A stretch of 64,000 bases of DNA from JAAFJT01 sp043772905. Lineage in GTDB: Bacteria; Bacteroidota; Bacteroidia; Chitinophagales; Saprospiraceae. The notes under the pieces were generated by a model. The model had not been told where the DNA came from. It did not search any database and saw only the letters and a program-made list of their open reading frames with translations. Position numbers and translations under genes: made by a program. The DNA lies in NCBI GenBank assembly GCA_043772905.1, contig JAYVFS010000301.1, positions 1 through 64,000 on the forward strand. The letters run 5' to 3'. Each line of letters opens with the position of its first letter. Position 1 is the first letter of the stretch. Positions 1-8,582 of the stretch are shown here, piece by piece.

Positions 1-2753
1 ACAAATTTTTTCACTGGGTCGTCGTCGGCGTTATCATCATTCTTCGTTTTAGGCGATTCAGTTACAGGTCCACCAAACTCTAAAATGCGAATGATTTCCT
101 GCGCCCTTTTTTCTTCGGGTGTTCCCGAATATTTGTTGATGACCTCTTTCAAAGAAGCAATATAGTTAATGCGTCCCAATTCATGACCTGTACACATCGC
201 ATCGAGCAAAGCAAATTTGGCTCTCATGGCGTTGCCGACACCAAATTTAGTCTCCGATGCCCCAATACGGTCTTGTGCTTCCTTGTATTTTCCTTCTTTA
301 AAGAGGCTATAAGTGATTGCATAATATTTTTCAACCGTTTCTGCATCATCTTTAACTTTCGGCTTGTCTTTTTCTTTTAGCAATATAGCATAGGTCGAAG
401 TCGGGTATTTTGACATGATTTTATCAAAATAATCCTGTGCTATAACTTTATTTCCCAATTCTGAATGTGCAGAATATAAGTAATACCACTCGGCTAACTC
501 ATTTTTCGTTTTTGGAAAACGTATTAAATGTTTTTCCAAGGTTTCAATCGCTTTTTTATCATTTTTCAATTTGTCATGGTACAAAGTGCCCAGCATATAC
601 ATGGCTTCATCAATTTTACTTTCAGCTATCTCAACATCTTTAGGCGTTTTAGGCACGTCTTTCATCATGTCTTGATATTCTTTTTCGGTCATATCCCTGG
701 ACACAATTTGAGTATCATTATTTCTGACAAATTCACCATTTGACCGCTTATTGCTACGCCGCCAATTGTCTTCAAGTTTGCGGTCAGTACCCCATTTTTT
801 CTCAAATTCACGTTTACCTTTCTTCACAAGGTCGGCATTATAGCCCCAAAACTTAGATTTCTTCGCCGCATCCGCTAAATCGAAATCAGAGAGTTTTCCA
901 CCCGCCGATACTGAGGGGTTAGCCAAAGCAGCTGCTTGCTTTTGTTTCTCTTTTTTCATTCGAAGCGCTAAGTCACGTTTGTCTTTATCAGACAAAGCAG
1001 AAACTTTTAGAAGGCTGTCTTGAAGGTTAATTGTTTCAATGTTCCTTGCAATGTCCATCAAATTAGTTGCATAACGCTCTGATTCAATGCGGCGGACATC
1101 TGATTTGGCTAATGTGGTAGAGGCGCTGTCAAAATAATTTTTTGCATCCACAAAGTTTTCCGATTCAAATTGCATATTAGCCAACATATAATAGGCTTCA
1201 GCTTTCGAGGATTGCCCACGACCGGGCGATGCTAAGGCTTGCTTCAAATAGTCAATTGTTTGGGGTTTGTCTCCTTTTTTAAACGCTATTTGAGCCAAAG
1301 TGAAATAGATTTGGTCGCCATATTCACGGTTTTTAAAGTCTTTACTCATTTTTATGAGCGTAGCAGTTGTTTGATCCCCTGCATTTGGGTCATTTAAGGC
1401 TTTGTTCAGCCTTGAATTAAACTCCATTTCATATACAGGGCCGTAGTCCAATACTTTATCAAAAGCGGCATAAGCCTTTTCAGAATTGCCTTTTATTTGA
1501 TATAGCTGTGCTAAAATATAGGCTAAACGCGCTTTCTCTTTTTTCTTTTTGGACAAAGCAATGCCGCGTTCAAGAGCTGGAATAGCCGCATCGTATTGGT
1601 TTTGTTTTAGATATAAAGCGGCTCTGGCAACAGCAGACATGGCTTTGATGTCTTTGAACGATTTTGGATTTTTGTCAATATCATCTAATAAAATTTCAGC
1701 ATCTACAAAATATTGACGTTCAATGAGTGTGCGGGCATACCAAACGACACCTTCTTGATAACAAGGGCGATGCTTTAAAAAGTATCTATCAGGCTTGACT
1801 TTAGCTTTTTTGACCTTCGCTATTTTATCGTCATCCTTATCATCTTTTGTTTTTTTAGTATTGTCAGCAACTTTTATTGAATCTTTATTATCATTATTTG
1901 TCGTTGTTACTGAGGGGGTATTGTCTGTAACTGTTGGCGTTGTATTGTCAACTTTGATACCCAATTTTGCCAACCGCTCTTTTTCCTCACGTTCTCTACG
2001 ACGTTGTTCCGTTCGTTCTGCACTTTCTCTACTACGTTGCTCGTTCCGTTCTGCAAGACTTTGTTTTTTCTCTACTCTAGCATCTTTACGGTCTTTTTCG
2101 GCTTGATCCTTAGCTTCTTGGAGTGCTTTTTCGCGTTCTTTTTTGTCTTTTTCATCCTGTTTTGCCTTTTCTTCTTTTGCCTTAGCTTTGTCTTTGATGG
2201 CTTGTTCGCGGGCTTTTTTAACGTCTTTTGCTTTTTTAGCACGTTCTTTTTTCTTTTCATCGCGTACTTCTGCCGCTAATTTTGCCCGTTCTTTCGATGT
2301 CAATTTTTTCTTCAAATTAGGGTTATAATTTTCAGCTAAGTAGGCAAAGGTTTCCTCCGCTGAATCGAAGTCATGTTTCAGATATTGAGCTTTGCCCATC
2401 ATCAAATAGCAATCGTCCACCCAATGACTCGGGCGGTGATACGTGGCTACGACAGCTACTTTTTCGATGGCTTTGTCCAAATCAGGAGCAACAGCCGCAG
2501 GATTGTCAACAGCCAAATAAGGATAGATATCAAGGATTTGATTGTAATTATCCTGATGTTGTGCGTTCAATTTATCAGTCGCCTCTTGTACCAGAACATT
2601 GGCGTTGAAAAAGCCATTGTACTTCGACGTAAGGTTGTGCATGAACAGTTTTAAGCCTTTAGCCTCGTCTTTTTTGCGTGAAGTGACGCAAGAAGCGAGT
2701 ACTGTAAGGGCGAAAATCAGCGTTAGGGACTTATAAAAATGTCTCAATGTCAA
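1..2753 (-). CDS. PorW/SprE-like TPR lipoprotein of the type IX secretion/gliding machinery (3' end outside window)
   Basis: An open frame runs on the minus strand from about 2753 to the left edge without a stop, so the C-terminus lies outside the window. The N-terminus is a lipoprotein signal (MTLRHFYKSLTLIFALTVLA then SC), with lipobox cysteine in LASC. A stretch SKYNGFFNANVLVQEA follows, then a very Lys/Glu/Arg-rich coiled-coil segment (about residues 165-270), then TPR-like helical pairs. Both the opening and the late DAMCTGHELGR...YIASLKEVINKY segment recall SprE of Flavobacterium and PorW of Porphyromonas, envelope lipoproteins needed for T9SS; this assignment is from memory of the family. 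The start is a TTG, at 2753 or 2747; no ATG is available upstream of the signal peptide. Two copies of the dispersed word (910, 1909) are read as PSV. Confidence 0.75.
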   Translation of the reverse strand, partial: MTLRHFYKSLTLIFALTVLASCVTSRKKDEAKGLKLFMHNLTSKYNGFFNANVLVQEATDKLNAQHQDNYNQILDIYPYLAVDNPAAVAPDLDKAIEKVAVVATYHRPSHWVDDCYLMMGKAQYLKHDFDSAEETFAYLAENYNPNLKKKLTSKERAKLAAEVRDEKKKERAKKAKDVKKAREQAIKDKAKAKEEKAKQDEKDKKEREKALQEAKDQAEKDRKDARVEKKQSLAERNEQRSRESAERTEQRRREREEKERLAKLGIKVDNTTPTVTDNTPSVTTTNNDNKDSIKVADNTKKTKDDKDDDKIAKVKKAKVKPDRYFLKHRPCYQEGVVWYARTLIERQYFVDAEILLDDIDKNPKSFKDIKAMSAVARAALYLKQNQYDAAIPALERGIALSKKKKEKARLAYILAQLYQIKGNSEKAYAAFDKVLDYGPVYEMEFNSRLNKALNDPNAGDQTTATLIKMSKDFKNREYGDQIYFTLAQIAFKKGDKPQTIDYLKQALASPGRGQSSKAEAYYMLANMQFESENFVDAKNYFDSASTTLAKSDVRRIESERYATNLMDIARNIETINLQDSLLKVSALSDKDKRDLALRMKKEKQKQAAALANPSVSAGGKLSDFDLADAAKKSKFWGYNADLVKKGKREFEKKWGTDRKLEDNWRRSNKRSNGEFVRNNDTQIVSRDMTEKEYQDMMKDVPKTPKDVEIAESKIDEAMYMLGTLYHDKLKNDKKAIETLEKHLIRFPKTKNELAEWYYLYSAHSELGNKVIAQDYFDKIMSKYPTSTYAILLKEKDKPKVKDDAETVEKYYAITYSLFKEGKYKEAQDRIGASETKFGVGNAMRAKFALLDAMCTGHELGRINYIASLKEVINKYSGTPEEKRAQEIIRILEFGGPVTESPKTKNDDNADDDPVKKF

Positions 2754-2817
2754 ACGATTTATATTATTTCTAAAAAGTTAATTTTGCTATAATAGGTTTA
2801 AAAGTGCAATATCTCTG

Positions 2818-2825
2818 TAATTTTG
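2818..2825 (+). promoter_or_regulatory. Bacteroidota -7 box TAATTTTG before the leader ORF and M23 gene
   Basis: It matches the TAnnTTTG consensus for the Bacteroidota primary sigma factor. The next ATG is 4 nt downstream, so a leaderless transcript is likely. Confidence 0.55.
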
Positions 2826-2829
2826 CGCC

Positions 2830-2895
2830 ATGAACCTGCTATTAGACTTAAAATTGGGCAAAATTATTTTAATTCCGTCAATAATTAACAAATGA
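2830..2895 (+). CDS. 21-codon leader ORF overlapping the start of the M23 peptidase gene
   Basis: ATG at 2830 opens a 21-codon frame (MNLLLDLKLGKIILIPSIIN plus K). Its TGA stop (2893-2895) overlaps the ATG of the peptidase gene at 2892 as ATGA. The ATG lies only 4 nt after a TAATTTTG -7 box (2818-2825), so the mRNA would start at or next to this ATG and be leaderless. The overlap suggests translational coupling to the peptidase. The peptide is hydrophobic with no recognised domain. It may be a real small protein, a leader peptide or chance. Confidence 0.4.
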   Translation: MNLLLDLKLGKIILIPSIINK

Positions 2896-3887
2896 CAACC
2901 GAAAATAAACCGAATCGTTTTAATACTTACTTGGAACGACTTAAACACCTGTCCGCCCGTGACGTTGTGCATGGCATCGAAAATGCTTGGCGACGTTTGG
3001 TGGCTTTGATTGATAAAGCACGCGAAACGTATTACCGTCTTGTCATATTGAATAACGAAACTTTTGAAGAAGTCAACTCTTTCAAACTCTCTGTCTTTAA
3101 CTTTTACGTAGCTGTTAGCACTTTGTTCGTTGGTTTTACCGCTTTGGGTATGGCTTTAATCGTTTTTACGCCCATGAAGAAGATTATTCCTGGCTACGGT
3201 GGTTATGGTTCTGAACGGGCGGTTTTTGACCTTTATGAAAGAGTAGATAGTTTAGAAACTGCCTTAAAAGCCCATGAAATCTATACGAATAATTTTAGAA
3301 AAATGCTCGTTGGTGATGTGGAAAGGGAAAAAGACGTGCCAAAGGACAAACAAGCGACCCCCTCAATATCGGACTCAAATATGAACGTTGACCCATCGGA
3401 ATACGAATTGAAAATACGTGCAGGCGGTGGCGACCCTTTTGAAGACTCCAACACAGGCAGTAGTAATAACAATAATGAAAAAGCCATACGTGTAATAGGG
3501 CGGAATGACAGGCTTGAAAGTATGTACTTGCAATCGCCCATTACAGGCACCGTGAATTTGACTTTTTCACTTGAAAAAAAACATTACGGTGTGGACATTG
3601 CTGCGCCTAAAAACACGCCTATAAAAGCGGTGTCAGATGGTTTTGTTATTCTATGTGATTGGACTTTGGAAACAGGTAATACGATTGCCATACAGCACAG
3701 CAATAATGTCGTTTCTTTTTACAAACACAATTCAAGTTTGTTGCAAAAAGTAGGGGATAAGGTCAAAACAGGCGAAGCTATTGCGATTATTGGTAATACA
3801 GGCGAGCAAACTTCGGGTCCTCACTTGCATTTTGAGTTGTGGAAAGATGGGAAAGCTGTAAATCCACAGGAATATATAAGGTTTTAA
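2892..3887 (+). CDS. Membrane-anchored M23 family metallopeptidase (LytM-type)
   Basis: The 331-residue protein probably cleaves peptidoglycan peptides, or acts as a degenerate activator, in the periplasm. It has a cytoplasmic N-terminus rich in basic and aromatic residues, one membrane segment at about 68-93, a coiled/linker region to about 215, and a C-terminal LytM domain. Zinc ligands look intact: HYGVD (H231, D235) and HLHFEL (H311, H313). Bacteroidota homologues with this TM-linker-M23 plan are common. The gene starts with an ATGA overlap with a 21-codon ORF. A one-mismatch copy of the dispersed word at 3359 is read as TPSI in the linker. Confidence 0.88.
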   Translation: MTTENKPNRFNTYLERLKHLSARDVVHGIENAWRRLVALIDKARETYYRLVILNNETFEEVNSFKLSVFNFYVAVSTLFVGFTALGMALIVFTPMKKIIPGYGGYGSERAVFDLYERVDSLETALKAHEIYTNNFRKMLVGDVEREKDVPKDKQATPSISDSNMNVDPSEYELKIRAGGGDPFEDSNTGSSNNNNEKAIRVIGRNDRLESMYLQSPITGTVNLTFSLEKKHYGVDIAAPKNTPIKAVSDGFVILCDWTLETGNTIAIQHSNNVVSFYKHNSSLLQKVGDKVKTGEAIAIIGNTGEQTSGPHLHFELWKDGKAVNPQEYIRF

Positions 3888-4003
3888 AAGGAAGAATAGG
3901 AAGAATATATTTTGTTGATTACTCAATTGTTTTATTTAATTTTGTTTACAAAAATGCCCATTACAGAAACTAATTATTTTTTGAAATATAAAAATTCAGA
4001 CGT

Positions 4004-4558
4004 ATGACACTTGTAGCAGAAGAGAAAATAACTGTAACCGCATTTCTCGAAAGAGATGATTTTGAAGAAGGTTACATATATGAACTAATCAATGGTATTA
4101 TTATGAGAAGAGCTTCCCCCCATGCTGAGCATCAAAATGCCGTCGGCAATATTTTTGCAATTATGCGGGCTTTTGTCCTTGAAAAACAGCTTGGCAAATG
4201 TTATGTCGCACCGCTTGATGTTATTTTCGATGATTATGATTTGATTCAGCCCGATGTGATGTTTATATCAAAAGAGCGTTTGGGTATTGTTTCAAAATTC
4301 ATTGACGGTGCGCCAGAATTAGTCGTAGAAGTTTTGTCGAAAGGTTCAATAAAGATGGATAGAAATGATAAAATGAAAGCTTATCGGCAAAATGGCGTTG
4401 CAGAGTATTGGATTGTGGATTATCAAAAGAAAACTGTAGAGGTGTATGCTCTGATAAAAGGTGATTATGATATGGTTTCCTTTGCAGATGAAACTGGAGA
4501 CATTGAGTCCGTCTTACTTCAAGGTTTGAAAATTAATTTAGCCACCATATTTGATTGA
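4004..4558 (+). CDS. Uma2 family (DUF820) putative endonuclease
   Basis: This 184-residue protein matches the Uma2/DUF820 family, which has a PD-(D/E)xK restriction-endonuclease-like fold and no established cellular role. Visible family motifs are QPDVMFIS (D84), PELVVEVLS (E105/E109), the downstream KMKAYRQNGVAEYWIVD block and a final VEVY strand. Length is typical. It is a single gene with its own terminator at 4581-4616. Confidence 0.85.
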   Translation: MTLVAEEKITVTAFLERDDFEEGYIYELINGIIMRRASPHAEHQNAVGNIFAIMRAFVLEKQLGKCYVAPLDVIFDDYDLIQPDVMFISKERLGIVSKFIDGAPELVVEVLSKGSIKMDRNDKMKAYRQNGVAEYWIVDYQKKTVEVYALIKGDYDMVSFADETGDIESVLLQGLKINLATIFD

Positions 4559-4580
4559 GTTTTTTATAACTTTTTGTAAC

Positions 4581-4620
4581 AAAAAGTGTTTAGAACCAAG
4601 TGTCTAAACACTTTTTTTTT
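4581..4620 (+). terminator. Rho-independent terminator after the Uma2 gene
   Basis: A 14-bp stem (AAAAAGTGTTTAGA / TCTAAACACTTTTT) around an 8-nt loop is followed by a run of T on the plus strand. Confidence 0.85.
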
Positions 4621-4650
4621 CTTCAATACTGAGGGGGGTGCTTACCTTTG
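4618..4650 (+). promoter_or_regulatory. Promoter of the ABC exporter with a dispersed word in its spacer
   Basis: TACCTTTG at 4643-4650 is a good -7 box, 17 nt before the ATG at 4668. The -33 region is a degenerate TTTC near 4618. The copy ACTGAGGGGGG at 4628-4638 sits wholly between the two elements. Confidence 0.6.
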
Positions 4651-4667
4651 CAAAAAAATATTAAAAT

Positions 4668-6437
4668 ATGAGCCAGACTCAACCAAAAAAGAAATTCAAC
4701 TTTCCGCTGTTTCGCCGCATTATGTCTTTGGCAAATCCTTATCGGTTAATCTTTGCGTCCGCTGCGTTTTTAGCTATTGTCCTTGCACCGCTTTCGAGCG
4801 CACGTCCTTATTTGATACAACAAATGGTGGATGAGCATATCTTTAAATTTGATGTGGCGGGCATGACGCGTATGGTCATTATCCTCATTGTGTTACTGTT
4901 TTTAGAAGTTATTTTGCAATACACCTTTAATTATATTACCTCTTGGCTCGGGCAATCGGTCATTCGAGATTTACGTGTTCGGGTATTTCGTCGTGTTACG
5001 AGCTTCAATTTGTCGTATTTTGATAAAACCCCAATTGGGCAATCCACGACGCGGACGATTAGCGATATTGAGACCATCAATGCCGTGTTTTCGGAAGGTA
5101 TCATGACGATTATTGCCGATTTATTGACGTTAATTGTCGTATTAGGCATTATGTTTTGGACAAGTTGGAAACTAACATTGGTGTGTATGACCGTTTTGCC
5201 CATACTTATTTTAGGCGCGCGTTGGTTCAAAAACGAAGTCGCTCGTTGGTTTCAAACGGTTCGGAACAGTATTTCAACCATGAATTCCTTTTTGCAGGAG
5301 CATATCAGCGGTATGAAAGTTGTTCAAATTTTCAATGCGGAAGCTCAGGAACGTGAGAAATTCAAGGAAATAAACCGTGCTTACACGGGTGCAAACCTAA
5401 AAGCCATATTTGCTTATGCTGTGTTTTTTCCTTTCGTTGAAATCATTTCTGCTGCGGCTTTGGGGCTTATGGTTTGGTATGGTTCGCGTGGTGTTATTGA
5501 AAACCACATTACTTTGGGCGTTTTGGTTGTTTTTCCTGTTTATTTGAATATGTTGTTTCGCCCAGTTCGGATGTTAGCTGATAAATTCAATACTTTACAA
5601 ATGGGCATGGTTGCTGCCGAAAGAGTCTTTGATTTGCTTGATGAGGCTGAATTTATTGAAAAAAATGGCTCAAAAAAGGCAGATATACTGAGGGGGGATG
5701 TGGCGTTCAAAAATGTTGATTTTAGTTATGATAATGCCAATTACGTCTTGAAAAATGTCAGTTTTGAATTGAAAAGAGGTCAAACTTTAGCTATTGTTGG
5801 TTCAACAGGTTCTGGGAAAACGACCATAACAAGCGTTTTATCTCGTTTTTATGAAATACAAAAAGGCTCGATTACGATTGATGGCGTGGATATTCGAGAG
5901 TATGATTTGAAGAGTTTACGCAGCAAAGTCGCTGTTGTTTTACAAGATGTATTCCTGTTCAGTGGTTCAGTTTTTGAAAACATTACTTTGAGAGACCCCT
6001 CAGTATCCTTAGAAAAGGTAAAGGCTTGCGCCGAAATGATAGGGGCTGCGGAGTTTATAGAACGATTGCCAGGCGGCTACGATTATGAAGTGATGGAACG
6101 TGGTGCGACTTTGTCAATGGGGCAAAGGCAGTTGATTTCGTTTGTTCGCGCTCTTGTATTTGACCCCAGCATCTTGATTTTAGATGAAGCAACCAGTTCT
6201 ATTGACCCTGAAACTGAGGGGGTGATTCAATATGCGATTGAAAAATTGATTGACAAACGCACGTCTATTATCATTGCGCATCGCCTTTCGACCATTCGTC
6301 ATGCCGATAATGTTTTAGTGATGGATAAAGGAAAGGCGATTGAATTTGGTAAGCATGATGACTTGATACAAATCGAGGGCGGTCGTTATAGAGAGTTGTA
6401 CGAAATGCAATTTGCTTCAAATGTTATGAGCATGTAA
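4668..6437 (+). CDS. MsbA-like ABC exporter (fused membrane and ATPase domains)
   Basis: The 589-residue half-transporter would act as a homodimer in the inner membrane. A six-helix type-I exporter domain covers about 1-310 and the nucleotide-binding domain about 345-589. Visible ATPase motifs are Walker A GSTGSGKTT (378-386), Q-loop VVLQDVFLFSG, signature LSMGQRQL, Walker B ILILDEATSS and the switch IIAHRLST. Close relatives are annotated lipid A/lipid or multidrug exporters; the substrate cannot be read from sequence. Three dispersed words fall in it (5687 ILRG, 5996 PSV, 6213 TEG), all in loops of the ATPase half. It stands alone with its own promoter. Confidence 0.92.
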   Translation: MSQTQPKKKFNFPLFRRIMSLANPYRLIFASAAFLAIVLAPLSSARPYLIQQMVDEHIFKFDVAGMTRMVIILIVLLFLEVILQYTFNYITSWLGQSVIRDLRVRVFRRVTSFNLSYFDKTPIGQSTTRTISDIETINAVFSEGIMTIIADLLTLIVVLGIMFWTSWKLTLVCMTVLPILILGARWFKNEVARWFQTVRNSISTMNSFLQEHISGMKVVQIFNAEAQEREKFKEINRAYTGANLKAIFAYAVFFPFVEIISAAALGLMVWYGSRGVIENHITLGVLVVFPVYLNMLFRPVRMLADKFNTLQMGMVAAERVFDLLDEAEFIEKNGSKKADILRGDVAFKNVDFSYDNANYVLKNVSFELKRGQTLAIVGSTGSGKTTITSVLSRFYEIQKGSITIDGVDIREYDLKSLRSKVAVVLQDVFLFSGSVFENITLRDPSVSLEKVKACAEMIGAAEFIERLPGGYDYEVMERGATLSMGQRQLISFVRALVFDPSILILDEATSSIDPETEGVIQYAIEKLIDKRTSIIIAHRLSTIRHADNVLVMDKGKAIEFGKHDDLIQIEGGRYRELYEMQFASNVMSM

Positions 6438-6468
6438 TTGATTCACTATCAGTATTTTAGATTGGCTC

Positions 6469-6554
6469 AGGTATAGTTTACGGAAATAGAATAGGTTTTT
6501 GCTTTTTTTTGCAAAAAAAATAAAAAACCTATTCTATTTCCGTCTATTATACCT
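6469..6554. terminator. Long AT-rich inverted repeat between convergent genes
   Basis: Arms at about 6480-6501 and 6521-6542 (ACGGAAATAGAATAGG and its complement) are extended by outer AGGTATA / TATACCT. The position after the ABC gene and T-rich loop suggest a terminator for the plus strand. Confidence 0.6.
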
Positions 6555-6577
6555 TGTCCGAACTTCTTAAAAAAAGA

Positions 6578-6604
6578 AAGCGCAGCTTGGTTAGAGCTGC
6601 GCTT
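6578..6604 (-). terminator. Terminator of the PorP/SprF-OmpA gene
   Basis: A 10-bp stem AAGCGCAGCT / AGCTGCGCTT with 7-nt loop is followed by a T-run on the minus strand. Confidence 0.85.
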
Positions 6605-6636
6605 TTGGTGTTTTGAAGGAAAATATAACAAATAGT

Positions 6637-8454
6637 CTAATCGAAATAGAACTCTAATTCAACGCGACGGTCTTGTTGAAGTACGCCTGCATCATTCTTA
6701 TTTGGATTAGATTGAGTCGCTCCAAAAAACTCTACAATGAGCAGGTTTGGTGAAATACCTCTTGAAACCAAGTAGTTTTTAACGGCATTAGAACGATTGC
6801 GCGACAACATTAAGTTGTGCTCTTGATCACCGCGTGCATCCGCATGACCGCTAATTTTCAATTTCCAATCCTTTTTCTTTTTCATGATTGAAATAACATT
6901 ATTCAAATCACGATAAGATGACGGACGGATAATCCATTTGTCTGTATCAAAATAAAGATTGCGAATGGCAATAGTCAAAGCATCTTGTTCATCTTGACTG
7001 ACAACCGGGCAACCATTATTTTCTTTTGGACCATAAGTATTCGGGCATTTATCTAACTCATCTGGAATGCCATCTTTATCGCGGTCACCACCAAACGGAC
7101 AACCTTTGTTCTCTTTTGGACCCGGTGTATCGGGGCAAGCATCGTCCTTATCCATTGTGCCATCTTTATCGCGGTCACTTGTCAATGGACAACCCATGTT
7201 TGTCAATGGACCAGCTTCGTCTGGACAAGGGTCAATTTCATCCAAAATGCCATCTTTGTCGCGATCACTGAGGGGGCACCCTTCGTTGCGGGCTGACCCT
7301 GGAATGTCTGGACATTTGTCAATATCGTCGCGAATGCCGTCACCATCACGGTCATTGAAGGGGCAGCCTTGATTTGGTTTAGTACCTGGAACGTCAGGAC
7401 ATTTGTCATCTGCATCGCAAATACCATCCTTATCTCTGTCGGGACATAACTCTTTTTTCTCTTCTTTTTCAGGACAACCGTTGTTTTCCTTAGTACCCGG
7501 CTCTTTTGGACATTTATCGTCTTTGTCGCAGATGCCGTCTTTGTCTTCATCTTTGCATTGACCACCAAAACGGAAACCAACGGTCACTTCATGGCTGCCA
7601 GAACTGACGTTGCTCAACTGCGAAGTCGTCATATCGTAACTGTATGCCGCATACCATTTTGGATATTCAATACCCGCCATAGCGACAACAGCATCTTCAG
7701 TCCGATAGCTACCGCCCACCCAAAATTGGTTGTTAAATATACCTCGAATCGAAAAATCAGCTTGTGGCTTGTTATTTTGGGCGTATTTGCCCATTATCGA
7801 AGGTTCGAACTTCAATACATCGTTTACTTTTATCGTATAACCCATCATACCATAGTAGTGTCTAACAATTGTTGTCGGGTTTGCAAGCCTCAAAGAAGGG
7901 TCATAAATCAACTTTTTTTGATACAATTGCGGTACTGAAATACCTGCAAAAAAACCATCTTGTTGACGGAAATAAAGACCAACGCTCAAGTCTGGAACCC
8001 ACATACCTGCTTGTCCCGCAAGTATTGTAGGGTCTTGGTCAACAGCAATTTGAGAGAAAACGTTGTCCAATACACTCACCTTGTAATAGCCTCCTGAAAC
8101 GCCTAAGCTCAAATTGGATTTTGTGCCTATCTTTTGGGTATAAGAAACGATTCCAGAAGCCCCCGTTTTCTTCAATTTACCCGCAACGTCGTTGTAGAAA
8201 TTGCCGCCTACATTGAAACCCGACTTGCCCATGCGTCCATTGACCATGACAATTTGGGTTTGCGGTTGACCTGACAGACCCACCCATTGTGTCCGATATG
8301 TAGCCCGCAAATCAATATGTTCATTTTGACCAATGACTGCTGGATTATAACCGTAGGCATTGACAACATAGTTTGAAAAAAGCGGATATTGTTGTGCCAT
8401 CCCTTGCCCAACTAAGGTGGTGATGACTATGAATATGTTTAAAATTTTTTTCAT
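6637..8454 (-). CDS. PorP/SprF-type outer-membrane protein fused to TSP3 repeats and an OmpA peptidoglycan-binding domain
   Basis: The 605-residue protein has a signal peptide ending GMAQ. A PorP/SprF-type beta-barrel domain follows (about 20-295; QYPLFSNYVVNAYGYNPAV is its typical opening). Next are six calcium-binding thrombospondin type-3 repeats (DRDKDGI...DDKCP, about 300-480) and a C-terminal OmpA-like domain (about 490-605) with GHADARGDQEHNLMLSRNR. PorP/SprF proteins are T9SS partners that hold cargo adhesins in the outer membrane; the OmpA domain should tie the barrel to peptidoglycan. The TSP3 repeats are also repetitive in DNA. One word copy at 7267 is read as PLS inside a repeat. 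Confidence 0.85.
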   Translation of the reverse strand: MKKILNIFIVITTLVGQGMAQQYPLFSNYVVNAYGYNPAVIGQNEHIDLRATYRTQWVGLSGQPQTQIVMVNGRMGKSGFNVGGNFYNDVAGKLKKTGASGIVSYTQKIGTKSNLSLGVSGGYYKVSVLDNVFSQIAVDQDPTILAGQAGMWVPDLSVGLYFRQQDGFFAGISVPQLYQKKLIYDPSLRLANPTTIVRHYYGMMGYTIKVNDVLKFEPSIMGKYAQNNKPQADFSIRGIFNNQFWVGGSYRTEDAVVAMAGIEYPKWYAAYSYDMTTSQLSNVSSGSHEVTVGFRFGGQCKDEDKDGICDKDDKCPKEPGTKENNGCPEKEEKKELCPDRDKDGICDADDKCPDVPGTKPNQGCPFNDRDGDGIRDDIDKCPDIPGSARNEGCPLSDRDKDGILDEIDPCPDEAGPLTNMGCPLTSDRDKDGTMDKDDACPDTPGPKENKGCPFGGDRDKDGIPDELDKCPNTYGPKENNGCPVVSQDEQDALTIAIRNLYFDTDKWIIRPSSYRDLNNVISIMKKKKDWKLKISGHADARGDQEHNLMLSRNRSNAVKNYLVSRGISPNLLIVEFFGATQSNPNKNDAGVLQQDRRVELEFYFD

Positions 8455-8510
8455 TTCATTGTTTTATTTTGCAAATGTGTATTTGCTTTTAATGAAAAAT
8501 GTTGATGGTT

Positions 8511-8579
8511 ATTTGGGAATTAGTTATTGGTTTATTAGTTAATCAATAACCAATTCTCCAATAACCAATTTCCCAATAC
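8511..8579. repeat. Intergenic inverted repeat, TTATTGGTTATT word family
   Basis: Imperfect arms TTGGGAATTAGTTATTGG and CCAATAACCAATTTCCCAA are built from the 7-nt word ATAACCA. The repeat lies between the two minus-strand secreted-protein genes. The same word builds the repeat at 14376-14463. Confidence 0.7.
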
Positions 8580-8582
8580 CTA

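Noticed and set aside
2072..2328. Short ORFs of both strands in the Lys/Glu-rich part of the PorW/SprE-like gene
   Set aside because: They are shadows of the biased coding frame on the minus strand.
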